64,000 bases of DNA from Burkholderia sp. WSM2230. Lineage in GTDB: Bacteria > Pseudomonadota > Gammaproteobacteria > Burkholderiales > Burkholderiaceae. This document shows positions 1 through 8,384 of the stretch, piece after piece; the stretch's first letter is position 1; each line of letters opens with the position of its first letter. The notes beneath the pieces were generated by a model. It searched no databases. It had not been told where the DNA came from and saw nothing but the letters and a program-made list of their open reading frames with translations. The stretch covers positions 186,291 to 250,290 of the forward strand of contig NZ_AXAJ01000009.1 in NCBI RefSeq assembly GCF_000472445.1, written 5' to 3'. The translations under genes were made by a program, and so were the position numbers.

Positions 1-1
1 T

Positions 2-427
2 CTGCTAAGAGCCGATTCCGCCGCGCCCGAAACGGCCCGCGCAAAACAGACCTATTTCCCGGCCACGATCCGCGCGACCAGCTATCCAAACTGGCTGAAA
101 GAAGATGTCCCCACCCTGACGGTCAAAGCCTTCCTCGTCACTTACGACTACGGTCTGCGCGATACCGTCGGCAATCTGAATCACTTCGCCGACTCCCTTT
201 GCGCGAACTTCGACAATCTGCAGGAACATGGGCACCCGAAGTGGAAACAGGTGAAGCTCGAACTGCCTACGCTGGTGCGCGGCTGGAAATATTATCCGCC
301 GGTGGAGAAGCATTTACGCGCGTGTCTCGCGAACAGGAGCGCGAACGTCAACGCGGCGGCGCAGGTCGCGCAAAAGGCACGCAGCAGCTGCTCTAATCAG
401 GAACGGCTGCTTTTGCTGTGCAAATGA
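2..427 (+). CDS. TAXI-type TRAP transporter solute-binding protein, C-terminal part
   Basis: The reading frame is open from base 2 to a TGA at 425-427, giving about 141 residues; the start lies before the window. The segments TYFPATIRATSYPNWLKEDV, VKAFLVTYDYGLRDTV and HPKWKQVKLELPTLVRGWKYY match, from memory, the C-terminal third of TAXI-family periplasmic binding proteins in Burkholderia: a YP-x-DVPT element, then an LVTYDY strand, then a GHPKW helix and a GW-YYPP tail. Such proteins deliver a ligand to TRAP or related membrane permeases. The ligand cannot be read from this fragment. The antisense frame is also open but has no family features. The family assignment is recognition by pattern, not by alignment. 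Confidence 0.6.
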   Translation: MLRADSAAPETARAKQTYFPATIRATSYPNWLKEDVPTLTVKAFLVTYDYGLRDTVGNLNHFADSLCANFDNLQEHGHPKWKQVKLELPTLVRGWKYYPPVEKHLRACLANRSANVNAAAQVAQKARSSCSNQERLLLLCK

Positions 428-520
428 GGTTGGGCAGGTGGACTGGTGAACGCGTGCGCGGAGGCGCAGAGAGCACGCATCACGCGCGGGCGATCGCGGA
501 CCAGGGCAAGACAGGCGCTG

Positions 521-1957
521 TTACACGCGCTCGCTGCGTACGGCAGCGCTTTCCATCGCCCGCTGCAAGGTCTCATACACTTTCGGCCGATTGCATTGCG
601 ACACGTTAAAGCGCAAGTAACCCGTTGCCGACTGCGACACGCTGAACACGTTGCCCGGCGCGAACACGACATTTGCGGCCAACGCGTGGCGCGCGATGTC
701 GGCGGCATCCAGCGAATCCGGTAGACGCGCCCACACGAACATGCCGGCGCGCGGCCGGGTCCATACGTCAAGGCCGGCGTAGGCGAGGCGCCGCATGGTC
801 TCGCCCATTGCATCCGCGAGCTTCGCGCGCATCGACTCCAGATGGCGCCGGTAAGTGCCGTCCACCAGCAAGCGATGCACGACACTGGCCGTCAGCTGTC
901 CGTTGCCGAACGACGTCGCGAGTTTCAGGTCGGTCAGCGGCTCGATCCACTCGGCGCGCGCGGCGATATAGCCGCAACGCGCCGCCGCGGAAAGCGTTTT
1001 CGAAAAGCTGCCGATCGACACCACGCGCGTAAGCCCGTCGAACGCCGCGAGACGCGGGGCGGCTTCGTCTTCGAAGTCGGCGAAGATATCGTCCTCCACC
1101 ACAATCAGATTGTGTTCGCCTGCAAGCTTCAGCAGCCGATGCGCGACAGCCGGCGCGAGCGTCGCGCCGGTCGGGTTATGAATCGCGGAATTGGTCACAT
1201 AAAGCCGTGGACGGTGCGCGATCAGCGCCCGCTCGAAGGCTGCGAGATCCGGACCGGACGGCGTGTAAGGCACCCCGACGATGCGCGCCCGATGCGCCCG
1301 CAGCAGCGCCTGAAAGTTGAAATAGCATGGGTCGTCGATCAACACCGTGTCGCCCGGTTCGAGCAGGAAACGGCACACGAGGTCGAGCGCGTGAGTTCCG
1401 CCGTCGGTCAGCACGATCTGCTCGGGCGGCGCCTCCACGCCGTGTTGCGCGAGCCGCCACGCGAGCTGCTGGCGCAGCGCGGGCAAGCCGTACGGATTCG
1501 CGTAATCGGCAAGTGGCGACTGCGGATCGCGCGCTACCGCTCGCAGCGCGCGGCGCACGCCGTCCTCTGGCAGCCATGACGCCGGCATCCAGCCGCAACC
1601 CGGCTTGAGCACCTTCAGGCTCGACTGCAACGACTGGCGCGTGAGCCACAGCGGATCGACCTCGCGATCGAGACGCGGCCCGAGATCGGCAAGCGCGAGC
1701 GGCGGTGCATGACCCGACACGAAAAATCCCGAGCCGCGCCGCGCGACAATCACCCCTTCGGCAACGAGCCGGTCGTAGGCCTCGACCACCGTCGACTTCG
1801 ACACGCGGAGCGCCTCCGTCATCACGCGGATGGACGGCACGCGCGCACCGGGCATCAGCGAGCGGCTGGCAATGCGTTCGCGCAGATTGTCCATGACGAT
1901 GCCGACTCGCGTGCCCTGTGACTTGTCAACCGGCTGGTCTTGACCACTTTCGCCCAT
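521..1957 (-). CDS. MocR/PdxR-type regulator (GntR helix-turn-helix plus aminotransferase domain)
   Basis: A fusion regulator of 478 residues. The N-terminal winged helix spans about residues 10-80 (PGARVPSIRVMTEALRVSKS, YDRLVAEGVIVARRGSGFFV). A fold-type-I aminotransferase domain follows to the C-terminus, with the PLP lysine expected at Lys320 in SIGSFSKTLSAAARCGY. MocR proteins sense PLP or an amino-type ligand and regulate a neighbouring divergent gene. The frame is open further upstream, but I chose the ATG at 1955-1957 because AGGAG sits about 9 bases before it and the upstream residues show no domain. It is divergent from the DMT transporter at 2074, a common MocR partner, so control of that exporter is likely by inference. 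Confidence 0.9.
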   Translation of the reverse strand: MGESGQDQPVDKSQGTRVGIVMDNLRERIASRSLMPGARVPSIRVMTEALRVSKSTVVEAYDRLVAEGVIVARRGSGFFVSGHAPPLALADLGPRLDREVDPLWLTRQSLQSSLKVLKPGCGWMPASWLPEDGVRRALRAVARDPQSPLADYANPYGLPALRQQLAWRLAQHGVEAPPEQIVLTDGGTHALDLVCRFLLEPGDTVLIDDPCYFNFQALLRAHRARIVGVPYTPSGPDLAAFERALIAHRPRLYVTNSAIHNPTGATLAPAVAHRLLKLAGEHNLIVVEDDIFADFEDEAAPRLAAFDGLTRVVSIGSFSKTLSAAARCGYIAARAEWIEPLTDLKLATSFGNGQLTASVVHRLLVDGTYRRHLESMRAKLADAMGETMRRLAYAGLDVWTRPRAGMFVWARLPDSLDAADIARHALAANVVFAPGNVFSVSQSATGYLRFNVSQCNRPKVYETLQRAMESAAVRSERV

Positions 1958-1976
1958 CTGTACTGCTCCTTCGTCG

Positions 1977-1998
1977 GTACAGTTTGCATGAATTGTAC
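1977..1998. promoter_or_regulatory. Inverted repeat between mocR-like gene and DMT gene, candidate operator
   Basis: GTACA and TGTAC form inverted arms around a 12-base spacer, in the 116-base gap between two divergent genes. The position fits an operator controlling both promoters. The arms are only 5 bases, so this is suggestive only. Confidence 0.35.
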
Positions 1999-2073
1999 TG
2001 ATGCGTAGCTTAACCTTTCCGCGCGGCAAGCGGATGCTATAGGCTTCATTTCAATGCGCACGGACGTTTCCCG

Positions 2074-2961
2074 ATGGACAAGACGACAAACGGCTGGCTG
2101 AGCGGCCTCATAGGGGTGTTCATTTTCAGCGGCTCGCTGCCGGCTACCCGCATTGCAGTGCAAGGGCTGGATCCAGTGTTCCTCACGGTCGCGCGCGCGA
2201 CCATCGCGGGCACGCTGGGGCTTGCGCTGCTGCTCGTGTTCCGCGAGGCGCGTCCCGCGCGTCGCGACGTCGTTCCCCTCGTGGTGGTCGCGCTCGGCGT
2301 GGTGGTGGGCTTCCCGCTGCTGACCGCGCTTGCGCTGCGCCACGTCAGCTCGGCGCACGCGATTGTCTTCGTCGGCCTGCTGCCGCTTGCCACCGCTATC
2401 TTCGGCGTGCTGCGCGGCGGCGAGCGCCCGCAAGCGGCGTTCTGGTTGTTCTCGGCGCTCGGCAGCGGCGCAGTGGTCGCCTTCGCGATGCGGCACGGCA
2501 TCGCCGCGTCCCCGGTAGGCGACGCGCTGATGCTTGCCGCGATCGTCGCGTGCGGACTCGGTTATGCGGAAGGCGCACGGCTTTCGCGGCATCTCGGCGG
2601 CTGGCAGGTCATTTCGTGGGCGCTGGTGCTGTCGCTTCCCCTCATGCTTCCGCTGGCGTGGTGGACCCGGCCTGCGTCGTTCGAGGGCATCAGCCATGCG
2701 GCGCTGTGGGGGCTCGCTTACGTGTCGCTGTTCAGCATGCTGATCGGCTTCGTGTTCTGGTATCGCGGGCTCGCGCTCGGCGGGATCGCTGGCGTCGGCC
2801 AGTTGCAATTGCTGCAGCCGTTTTTTGGACTGCTGCTCGCGGGCCTGCTGCTGCATGAACAGGTGCCGCCTTCGATGATCGCGGTCACTGTCGCGGTAGT
2901 GGCCTGCGTGGCCGGCGCGCGGCGCTTCTCAAAGGCGGCGCCCGCACGGCCTGCTGGCTGA
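2074..2961 (+). CDS. DMT/EamA-family membrane transporter
   Basis: 295 residues, strongly hydrophobic, with about ten predicted membrane segments in two EamA repeats (about residues 5-140 and 150-285). The features are typical of drug/metabolite exporters: an N-terminal GWLSGLIGVFIFSGSLPATR segment, a conserved VSSAHAIVFVGLLPLATAIF stretch closing repeat one, and LLQPFFGLLLAGLLLHEQVP in repeat two. It probably exports an amino acid or related small metabolite across the inner membrane; the substrate is unknown. It is divergent from the MocR-type gene, which probably controls it. The ATG at 2074 follows a short leader and opens directly into the first membrane segment. Confidence 0.85.
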   Translation: MDKTTNGWLSGLIGVFIFSGSLPATRIAVQGLDPVFLTVARATIAGTLGLALLLVFREARPARRDVVPLVVVALGVVVGFPLLTALALRHVSSAHAIVFVGLLPLATAIFGVLRGGERPQAAFWLFSALGSGAVVAFAMRHGIAASPVGDALMLAAIVACGLGYAEGARLSRHLGGWQVISWALVLSLPLMLPLAWWTRPASFEGISHAALWGLAYVSLFSMLIGFVFWYRGLALGGIAGVGQLQLLQPFFGLLLAGLLLHEQVPPSMIAVTVAVVACVAGARRFSKAAPARPAG

Positions 2962-3086
2962 CCCGCGCGACGATTGCGCGACTATTGCGCGACAACCATT
3001 ATTGACCGGCTTCAAATTCGCGCGCGCTGCGGGCATAGTCAAAAGGTATCGTCGGAAGAACCGATACCACGGCTGAGAGGCCGCTT

Positions 3087-3773
3087 TTGGACTACGTTAT
3101 GAGCACAACCCGCCCTGCGTCCGCCGGCCCGGACATCGACATGCATGCCAGCGGCGCTTCGCCGGCAGCCGCCGCGCAAGCCGCCCCGCTAGCTGCTCCG
3201 GAAACCGCACCGTCAGCCGTCGAGCAAGCCGCCTCGCCCGCCCCCGCCCTGATCCGCGACGCCACCGAAGCCGACCTGCCCGCCATCCAGGCCATTTACG
3301 CGCACCACGTGCTGACCGGCGTCGCGTCGTTCGAGGAAGTCCCGCCTTCCGTCGACGATCTGCGCGCCCGGCTCGCGTCGGTGCGCAGTCATGGCCTGCC
3401 GTACATGGTCGCCGAGATCGACGGCGAGGTCGCCGGCTATTGCTACGCGACGCCTTATCGCCCACGCGCCGCGTATCGCCACACCGTTGAAGACTCGATC
3501 TACGTAAGCGACGCCTATCGCGGACGAGGCTTGGGCCGCGTGCTGCTGCAAGCGCTGATCGAACGATGCGAAGCCGGGCCCTGGCGCCAGATGGTCGCCG
3601 TCATCGCGGACGGCGGCAGCGGCGGGTCGCTGTCGCTGCATAAACAGTCAGGCTTCGAACTGACCGGCACCTTGAAGGCAGTCGGTTTCAAACATGGCCG
3701 CTGGCTCGACACCACACTCATGCAAAGAACCTTGGGTACGGGTTCTTCGACACCGCCGTCGCAGGACTCATAG
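3087..3773 (+). CDS. GNAT N-acetyltransferase, phosphinothricin-acetyltransferase-like
   Basis: The catalytic domain of about 170 residues starts at IRDATEADLPAIQAIYAHHV and contains TGVASFEEVPP, YCYATPYRPRAAYRHTVEDS, the acetyl-CoA loop YRGRGLGRVLLQALIE and HKQSGFELTGTLKAVGFKHG. This order is that of the Pat/MnaT group, which acetylates phosphinothricin, methionine sulfone or similar amino acids. The first 55 residues or so are low-complexity Ala/Pro/Ser sequence, unusual for the family. The start is uncertain: TTG at 3087 sits 6 bases after GAGAGG, while ATG at 3099 (MSTTRPAS) is 18 bases from it. The gene stands alone between a transporter and a MerR regulator on the same strand. Substrate specificity cannot be told. 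Confidence 0.82.
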   Translation: MDYVMSTTRPASAGPDIDMHASGASPAAAAQAAPLAAPETAPSAVEQAASPAPALIRDATEADLPAIQAIYAHHVLTGVASFEEVPPSVDDLRARLASVRSHGLPYMVAEIDGEVAGYCYATPYRPRAAYRHTVEDSIYVSDAYRGRGLGRVLLQALIERCEAGPWRQMVAVIADGGSGGSLSLHKQSGFELTGTLKAVGFKHGRWLDTTLMQRTLGTGSSTPPSQDS

Positions 3774-3834
3774 CGTCGCGCATGAACGGCGCCGTGCTGG
3801 TCCGCCGTGGAGGCAGCGCGGTAAAATCGCCGAC

Positions 3835-4725
3835 ATGCCCAACACGCCGCCCCGCACCCCGCCTGCGCCCGACACCTCGAGCATGCCAACCGATCTAGCC
3901 GCCGGCATACCCGCGGACGCCGCGCCGCGCAACGAATACACCGTCGACGAACTCGCGCGCGTGAGCGACACCACCGTGCGCAACGTGCGCGCGTATCAGG
4001 ACCGCGGCCTTCTCGCGCCACCTGAAAAGCGCGGCCGTGTCGGCGTGTACGACGACACGCACGTGTCGCGTCTGAAGCTGATCAATCATCTGCTGGCCCG
4101 CGGCTACACGCTCGCGAACATTCAGGATCTGATCAAGGCTGTCGACGAAGGGCACGATCTTCGCTCGATTCTCGGCCTCGAAACGGCGATCGGCGGACGC
4201 TGGTCGCGCGAGCATCCCAGGAAATATTCGCTGATCGAGCTGCTGCAGATGTTCGGCGACAAGGCCTCGCCGGCCGCACTCGCCAAAGCCGTCGATCTCG
4301 GCCTGCTCGAGCGCGACGGCCTGTCGTTCGTATCGGGCAGCCCCACGGCTCTCGCCGCGGGCGCGACGCTTGCGAAGGAAGGCATTCCACTTGCCGATCT
4401 GCTCGATGCCGTGGGCGCCGCGCGGCCGCATTTCAGCGCGGTCGCGAAGGCGCTCGTGGATCTGGTGGTTCGTCAGCTGGACCGCTACGATCCCGACGCG
4501 CTCCCGCCGCCCGCCGACGTGCCCGCCCTCGTCGACGCCATCTGGCGCGTTCGCCCGCTCGCGATGGTGCTGGTGGAAAGCGAAATGAATCGCGCGCTGG
4601 AGGAAGCGTCCGGCGATTACCTGGGCGATCGCGTCGCTGCAATCATGGCCAAAAAGCTCGGCGAATCCGCCGGGAATCCAGCATCGCCGCGCGCCGCCGG
4701 CAGGAAAAAGCCCTCGAAGCAGTAA
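3835..4725 (+). CDS. MerR-family transcriptional regulator
   Basis: 296 residues from the ATG at 3835. After a Pro-rich N-terminus, the MerR winged helix runs from about residue 35 to 105: EYTVDELARVSDTTVRNVRA, YQDRGLLAPPEKRGRVGVYD, LKLINHLLARGYTLANIQDL. The remaining 190 residues are helical and end in a Lys/Arg-rich tail. There are no clustered cysteines, so it is not a metal sensor of the MerR/CueR kind. Its neighbour on the same strand, 153 bases downstream, is the monooxygenase operon at 4879, which it may control; that is inference from position. The frame is open upstream to 3694, but the extra residues are unrelated to the family. Confidence 0.85.
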   Translation: MPNTPPRTPPAPDTSSMPTDLAAGIPADAAPRNEYTVDELARVSDTTVRNVRAYQDRGLLAPPEKRGRVGVYDDTHVSRLKLINHLLARGYTLANIQDLIKAVDEGHDLRSILGLETAIGGRWSREHPRKYSLIELLQMFGDKASPAALAKAVDLGLLERDGLSFVSGSPTALAAGATLAKEGIPLADLLDAVGAARPHFSAVAKALVDLVVRQLDRYDPDALPPPADVPALVDAIWRVRPLAMVLVESEMNRALEEASGDYLGDRVAAIMAKKLGESAGNPASPRAAGRKKPSKQ

Positions 4726-4828
4726 GTTCGCGCGGCTCCAGACCATTTAACGAAAAAACCCAGCGCGGCTCTGTCCTAGAGTCAGGCGTCTAGACAGCCG
4801 CTTGCGTGGCCCGTTTTGAGCCCCTATC

Positions 4829-4848
4829 GTTACATCAACCAATGTAAC
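4829..4848. promoter_or_regulatory. Perfect inverted repeat GTTACAT-N6-ATGTAAC, candidate operator
   Basis: GTTACAT (4829-4835), spacer CAACCA, ATGTAAC (4842-4848), lying 30 bases before the monooxygenase ATG at 4879. A 14-base perfect dyad in a promoter position is a good candidate for the regulator binding site of the 4879-9328 operon. Which protein binds is unknown; the adjacent MerR protein is the nearest candidate. Confidence 0.55.
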
Positions 4849-4878
4849 AGTTAAGAGCGTAAAAACGGAGACGGCCGG

Positions 4879-6471
4879 ATGAACGCACGCATGCCCAACG
4901 ACGCCGCGGTGAACCGCGCGTCTCTTATCGAGACTGATATCGCCATTATCGGAACCGGCTTTGCGGGTCTCGGCATGGCGATTCGCTTGCGGCAAGCCGG
5001 CTTGACCGATTTCGTCATTGCCGAAAAAGCCGATGCTGTCGGCGGCACATGGCGCGACAACCACTACCCCGGTTGTGCATGCGATGTGCAATCGCACGTT
5101 TATTCGTTTTCCTTCGCGCCGAATCCGCGCTGGACGCGCATGTTCGCGCGCCAACCGGAAATTCGCGCGTACCTCGAGGACTGCACGCGGCGCTTTGGCG
5201 TCGAGCGTCATCTGCGTTTCGGCCACGAGCTGACGAGCGCCTTCTACGACGACGTGCGCCAGCGCTGGCATCTGAGCTTCGCCAACGGGCAGCAGTGGTC
5301 GGCGCGCGTGCTGATCTCGGCGATGGGCGGCCTCTCGCGCGCGGCGCTGCCCGATATTCCCGGCATCGACACATTCAAGGGCCGGGCATTTCATTCGCAG
5401 CACTGGGACCACGCTTATCCGCTCGACGGGAAACGCGTGGCCGTGATCGGCACGGGTGCAAGTGCGATCCAGTTCGTGCCGCAAATCGCGCCGCGCGTGG
5501 CGCACCTGACTCTATTCCAGCGCACGCCGCCATGGATCATGCCGAAGGCCGACCGCGCGGTGCGCCCCTTCGAACAGTGGCTATTCCGACACCTGCCGTT
5601 CACACAAAAGATCATGCGTTCGGCGCTGTACTGCATGCTCGAATCGCGTGCGCTAGGGTTCGCCGTTCATCCCTCGCTGATGAAGACCGCGCAGAAAGTG
5701 GCTGAGCGGCATCTGCGGCGCCAGGTGCGCGACCCGCAACTGCGCGCAACGCTTACGCCGAACTACACGATGGGCTGCAAGCGCATCCTGATCTCGAACG
5801 ACTACTTTCCCGCTCTCTCGCGTGCGAATGTGAATGTGACCACGAGCGCAATCGAGCGCATCGAGGAAGACGCGGTCATCACGAGCGATGGTGTGCGTCA
5901 TCCGGTCGACTGCCTGATCTTCGGCACGGGGTTCCAGGTCGCGGATCCGTTTCCGCGAGGCGTGGTTCGTGGGCGCGGCGGCGTCGATATTGTCGATACA
6001 TGGCGCGACGGCGCGCATGCGTACCTCGGCACCACATTGCCTGGGTATCCGAACTTTTTCATGATCGTCGGTCCGAATACCGGCCTGGGACACAACTCGA
6101 TGGTGTTCATGATCGAGTCACAGGTCGAATACATTCTGCGCGCGCTGAAGACGATGCAAAGCGAACGTGCCGAGGCAATCGAAGTTCGCCCGCACGTGGA
6201 GCACGCATACAACGAACAGATCCAGCAAAGACTTGGCCGCGCAATCTGGTCGACAGGCGGCTGCAAGAGCTGGTATCTCGATCCGCGAACCGGCAGGAAC
6301 ACTACGCTGTGGCCCGGCTTCGCCTACAAATTCCGCCAGGCCACAAGCACGTTCAGCATGGACGATTACTTCGCTTATTCCCCGGCGCCCCAGACAGCGA
6401 ACGCGCATGCCGCCGCGCCACACGGCGCGCGCGTGCACGGCAACGCAGCGGCGTCGGCGGAAGCGAACTGA
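4879..6471 (+). CDS. Flavin-containing (Baeyer-Villiger-type) monooxygenase
   Basis: 530 residues. FAD-binding GTGFAG lies at 25-30, with the GGTWRDNHYPGCACDVQSHV segment that follows it in class B flavin monooxygenases. The Baeyer-Villiger fingerprint F-x-G-x3-H-x3-W-D appears as FKGRAFHSQHWD near residues 165-176, and a second Rossmann motif VIGTGASA for NADPH near 190. Expected role: oxygen insertion into a ketone to give an ester or lactone, using NADPH and O2, in the cytoplasm. It is the first gene of an operon with a dehydrogenase, a metal hydrolase and an alpha/beta hydrolase, a set able to oxidise an alcohol to ketone, convert it to ester and hydrolyse it. GGAG sits about 8 bases before the ATG. 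Confidence 0.9.
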   Translation: MNARMPNDAAVNRASLIETDIAIIGTGFAGLGMAIRLRQAGLTDFVIAEKADAVGGTWRDNHYPGCACDVQSHVYSFSFAPNPRWTRMFARQPEIRAYLEDCTRRFGVERHLRFGHELTSAFYDDVRQRWHLSFANGQQWSARVLISAMGGLSRAALPDIPGIDTFKGRAFHSQHWDHAYPLDGKRVAVIGTGASAIQFVPQIAPRVAHLTLFQRTPPWIMPKADRAVRPFEQWLFRHLPFTQKIMRSALYCMLESRALGFAVHPSLMKTAQKVAERHLRRQVRDPQLRATLTPNYTMGCKRILISNDYFPALSRANVNVTTSAIERIEEDAVITSDGVRHPVDCLIFGTGFQVADPFPRGVVRGRGGVDIVDTWRDGAHAYLGTTLPGYPNFFMIVGPNTGLGHNSMVFMIESQVEYILRALKTMQSERAEAIEVRPHVEHAYNEQIQQRLGRAIWSTGGCKSWYLDPRTGRNTTLWPGFAYKFRQATSTFSMDDYFAYSPAPQTANAHAAAPHGARVHGNAAASAEAN

Positions 6472-6517
6472 GATACGCATAACGACAAGGCAGTTCAGAG
6501 AGGAGGAGATAAAACCA

Positions 6518-7426
6518 ATGAAGCATTTCACCGACAAGGTAGCCGCGATTACCGGTGCGGGCTCGGGCATGGGGCGCTCGCTCGCGATCCGGCTGGCGCG
6601 CGAAGGTTGCCACCTTGCGCTCGCGGACCGTAACGCGACGAGCCTCGAGGAGACCGCCCGCCTCGCAGACGCCGCCGCGCCACATATCGTGGGCGCGCCG
6701 CTTCTCATCACCACCGCCGTGTTCGACGTCTCGGACCGCAGCGCAATGTTCGCGTGGGCGGCCGAAACAGCCAGCCAACACGGGCGCGTGAATCTCGTCT
6801 TCAACAACGCCGGTGTTGCGCTGTCGAGCACCATTGAAGGGATGGATTACGCGGATCTCGAGTGGATCGTCGGTATCAACTTCTGGGGCGTCGTGCATGG
6901 CACGAAGGCGTTCCTGCCTCATCTGAAAGCATCTGGCGAAGGCCACATCGTCAATACGTCGAGCGTGTTCGGTCTCTTCGCGCAGCCAGGGATGAGCGGC
7001 TACAACGCGACCAAGTTCGCGGTGCGCGGCTTCACCGAAGCGTTGCGCCAGGAGCTCGACCTGATGAAATGCGGCGTGTCGGCAACGTGCGTGCATCCTG
7101 GCGGCATCCGCACCAGCATCGCACAGTCGAGCCGCATTGCGCCAAACATGGTCGGCTTCATGCTCGAAAACGAACAGCAGGGCAAGGACGACTTCGAGAA
7201 GTTCTTTATCACCACCGCCGACGAAGCTGCCCGCGTGATTCTGGACGGCGTGCGCAGAAACAGACGGCGCGTGTTGATCGGCCGCGATGCCCGCGCCGCC
7301 GACTGGCTCGCACGCACGCTGCCCGCCGCCTATCAGGCACTGGTCGTGCTGCAAACGCGGCGCATGAAGCACATGGCGGAAAAGCGCGCGCGGCGTGCGG
7401 CGCAACTGGCCGGCAAGCGTGCATGA
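6518..7426 (+). CDS. Short-chain dehydrogenase/reductase (SDR)
   Basis: 302 residues. The cofactor motif TGAGSGMG is near residues 12-19, NNAG near 90, the catalytic Ser in NTSSVF and YNATK as the Tyr/Lys pair. HPGGIRTSIA follows in the usual place. This is a classical SDR with a C-terminal extension of about 40 mostly basic and hydrophobic residues, possibly membrane-associated. The start is fixed by a strong AGGAGGAG at 6500-6508, 10 bases before the ATG; the longer open frame upstream overlaps the monooxygenase gene and is not needed. Within the operon it probably interconverts the alcohol and ketone that feed the monooxygenase. The actual substrate is not known. Confidence 0.9.
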   Translation: MKHFTDKVAAITGAGSGMGRSLAIRLAREGCHLALADRNATSLEETARLADAAAPHIVGAPLLITTAVFDVSDRSAMFAWAAETASQHGRVNLVFNNAGVALSSTIEGMDYADLEWIVGINFWGVVHGTKAFLPHLKASGEGHIVNTSSVFGLFAQPGMSGYNATKFAVRGFTEALRQELDLMKCGVSATCVHPGGIRTSIAQSSRIAPNMVGFMLENEQQGKDDFEKFFITTADEAARVILDGVRRNRRRVLIGRDARAADWLARTLPAAYQALVVLQTRRMKHMAEKRARRAAQLAGKRA

Positions 7427-7502
7427 TGCAACGCGCCGCTCGAACAATCGCAGGGAGTCACAAAGTTTTCAGCAATTCAGAGGACTCGAAAGGAGAAAGG
7501 CC

Positions 7503-8384
7503 ATGATGCCCGTTCGCCGCGACCTACGCTTCAATCTTCCGCAAGAGCGCGCTTGCGACTGGCACGCGCAAGGCTCGCACGTGACCCACTTCTTTAACGC
7601 GCTTTCGCTGCTGTTTCCGGCCGGCGAGCGTTTCTTCATGGACAGCGTGCGCAACTATCGCGACCAGATCGACGACCCGGTGCTGAAAAAGCAGGTGCTC
7701 GGCTTTATCGGCCAGGAAGCCATGCATACGCGCGAGCATGTGGAGTACAACGACCTGCTGCAACAGGCCGGCTTGCCCGCGCACAAGCTCGACAAACGGC
7801 TGTGGGCGATCCTCAATTTCGGCCGCAAGGTGTTGCCGCATTCGTATCAGTTGGCTGTCACCGTATGCCTCGAACACTACACGGCGATGCTTGCGGGCCT
7901 GCTGCTGGAGGACGCCACGCGTATCGAAGGGTCTGTTGAAGGTTATGCGCAAATGTGGACGTGGCATGCGCTCGAAGAGACCGAGCACAAGTCGGTCTCG
8001 TACGACGTATGGAACGCGGTGCTTAAACCTGGCCTCGGGCGATATCTGTTACGTACCGGCGTCATGCTTGCCACCACCCTCACGTTCTGGTTGATCGTGT
8101 TCGACTACCACGTGCGTCTGATGATCGCGGATCGCAAACGCGGCACTCATCTGCGCGGTGTGTGGCGCGTCGTCAAGTATCTTTATGGACCGCGTCATGG
8201 CGTGTTTCCTCGCATTGCCGGCGAGTGGCTGAGTTTTTTCCGGCCGGGCTTTCACCCGTGGGATCACGACAATCGCGCGCAACTGGCGCGAATCGACGGC
8301 CTCGTGGCGGCGGTCGACGCAGCGAACGCCGCCACGCCCGGCATGCGTCGAGCCGCGCGGCGCGGCGTGCAGGCGGCCGTGTGA
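7503..8384 (+). CDS. Metal-dependent hydrolase, YbcI/PF10118-like, di-iron ligand pattern
   Basis: 293 residues. Conserved features are RRDLRFNLP near the start, FFNALSLLFPAGERFF, GFIGQEAMHTREHVEYNDLL and HALEETEHKSVSYDVW. The E-x2-H and E-E-x2-H motifs form a ferritin-like, probably di-iron, helical bundle as in the Pfam family called predicted metal-dependent hydrolase. Reactions of this family are poorly known. AAAGGAGAAAGG lies just before the ATG; a second ATG follows immediately. The gene is 76 bases behind the SDR and its last 4 bases overlap the next start, so it is translationally coupled to the alpha/beta hydrolase. Confidence 0.8.
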   Translation: MMPVRRDLRFNLPQERACDWHAQGSHVTHFFNALSLLFPAGERFFMDSVRNYRDQIDDPVLKKQVLGFIGQEAMHTREHVEYNDLLQQAGLPAHKLDKRLWAILNFGRKVLPHSYQLAVTVCLEHYTAMLAGLLLEDATRIEGSVEGYAQMWTWHALEETEHKSVSYDVWNAVLKPGLGRYLLRTGVMLATTLTFWLIVFDYHVRLMIADRKRGTHLRGVWRVVKYLYGPRHGVFPRIAGEWLSFFRPGFHPWDHDNRAQLARIDGLVAAVDAANAATPGMRRAARRGVQAAV

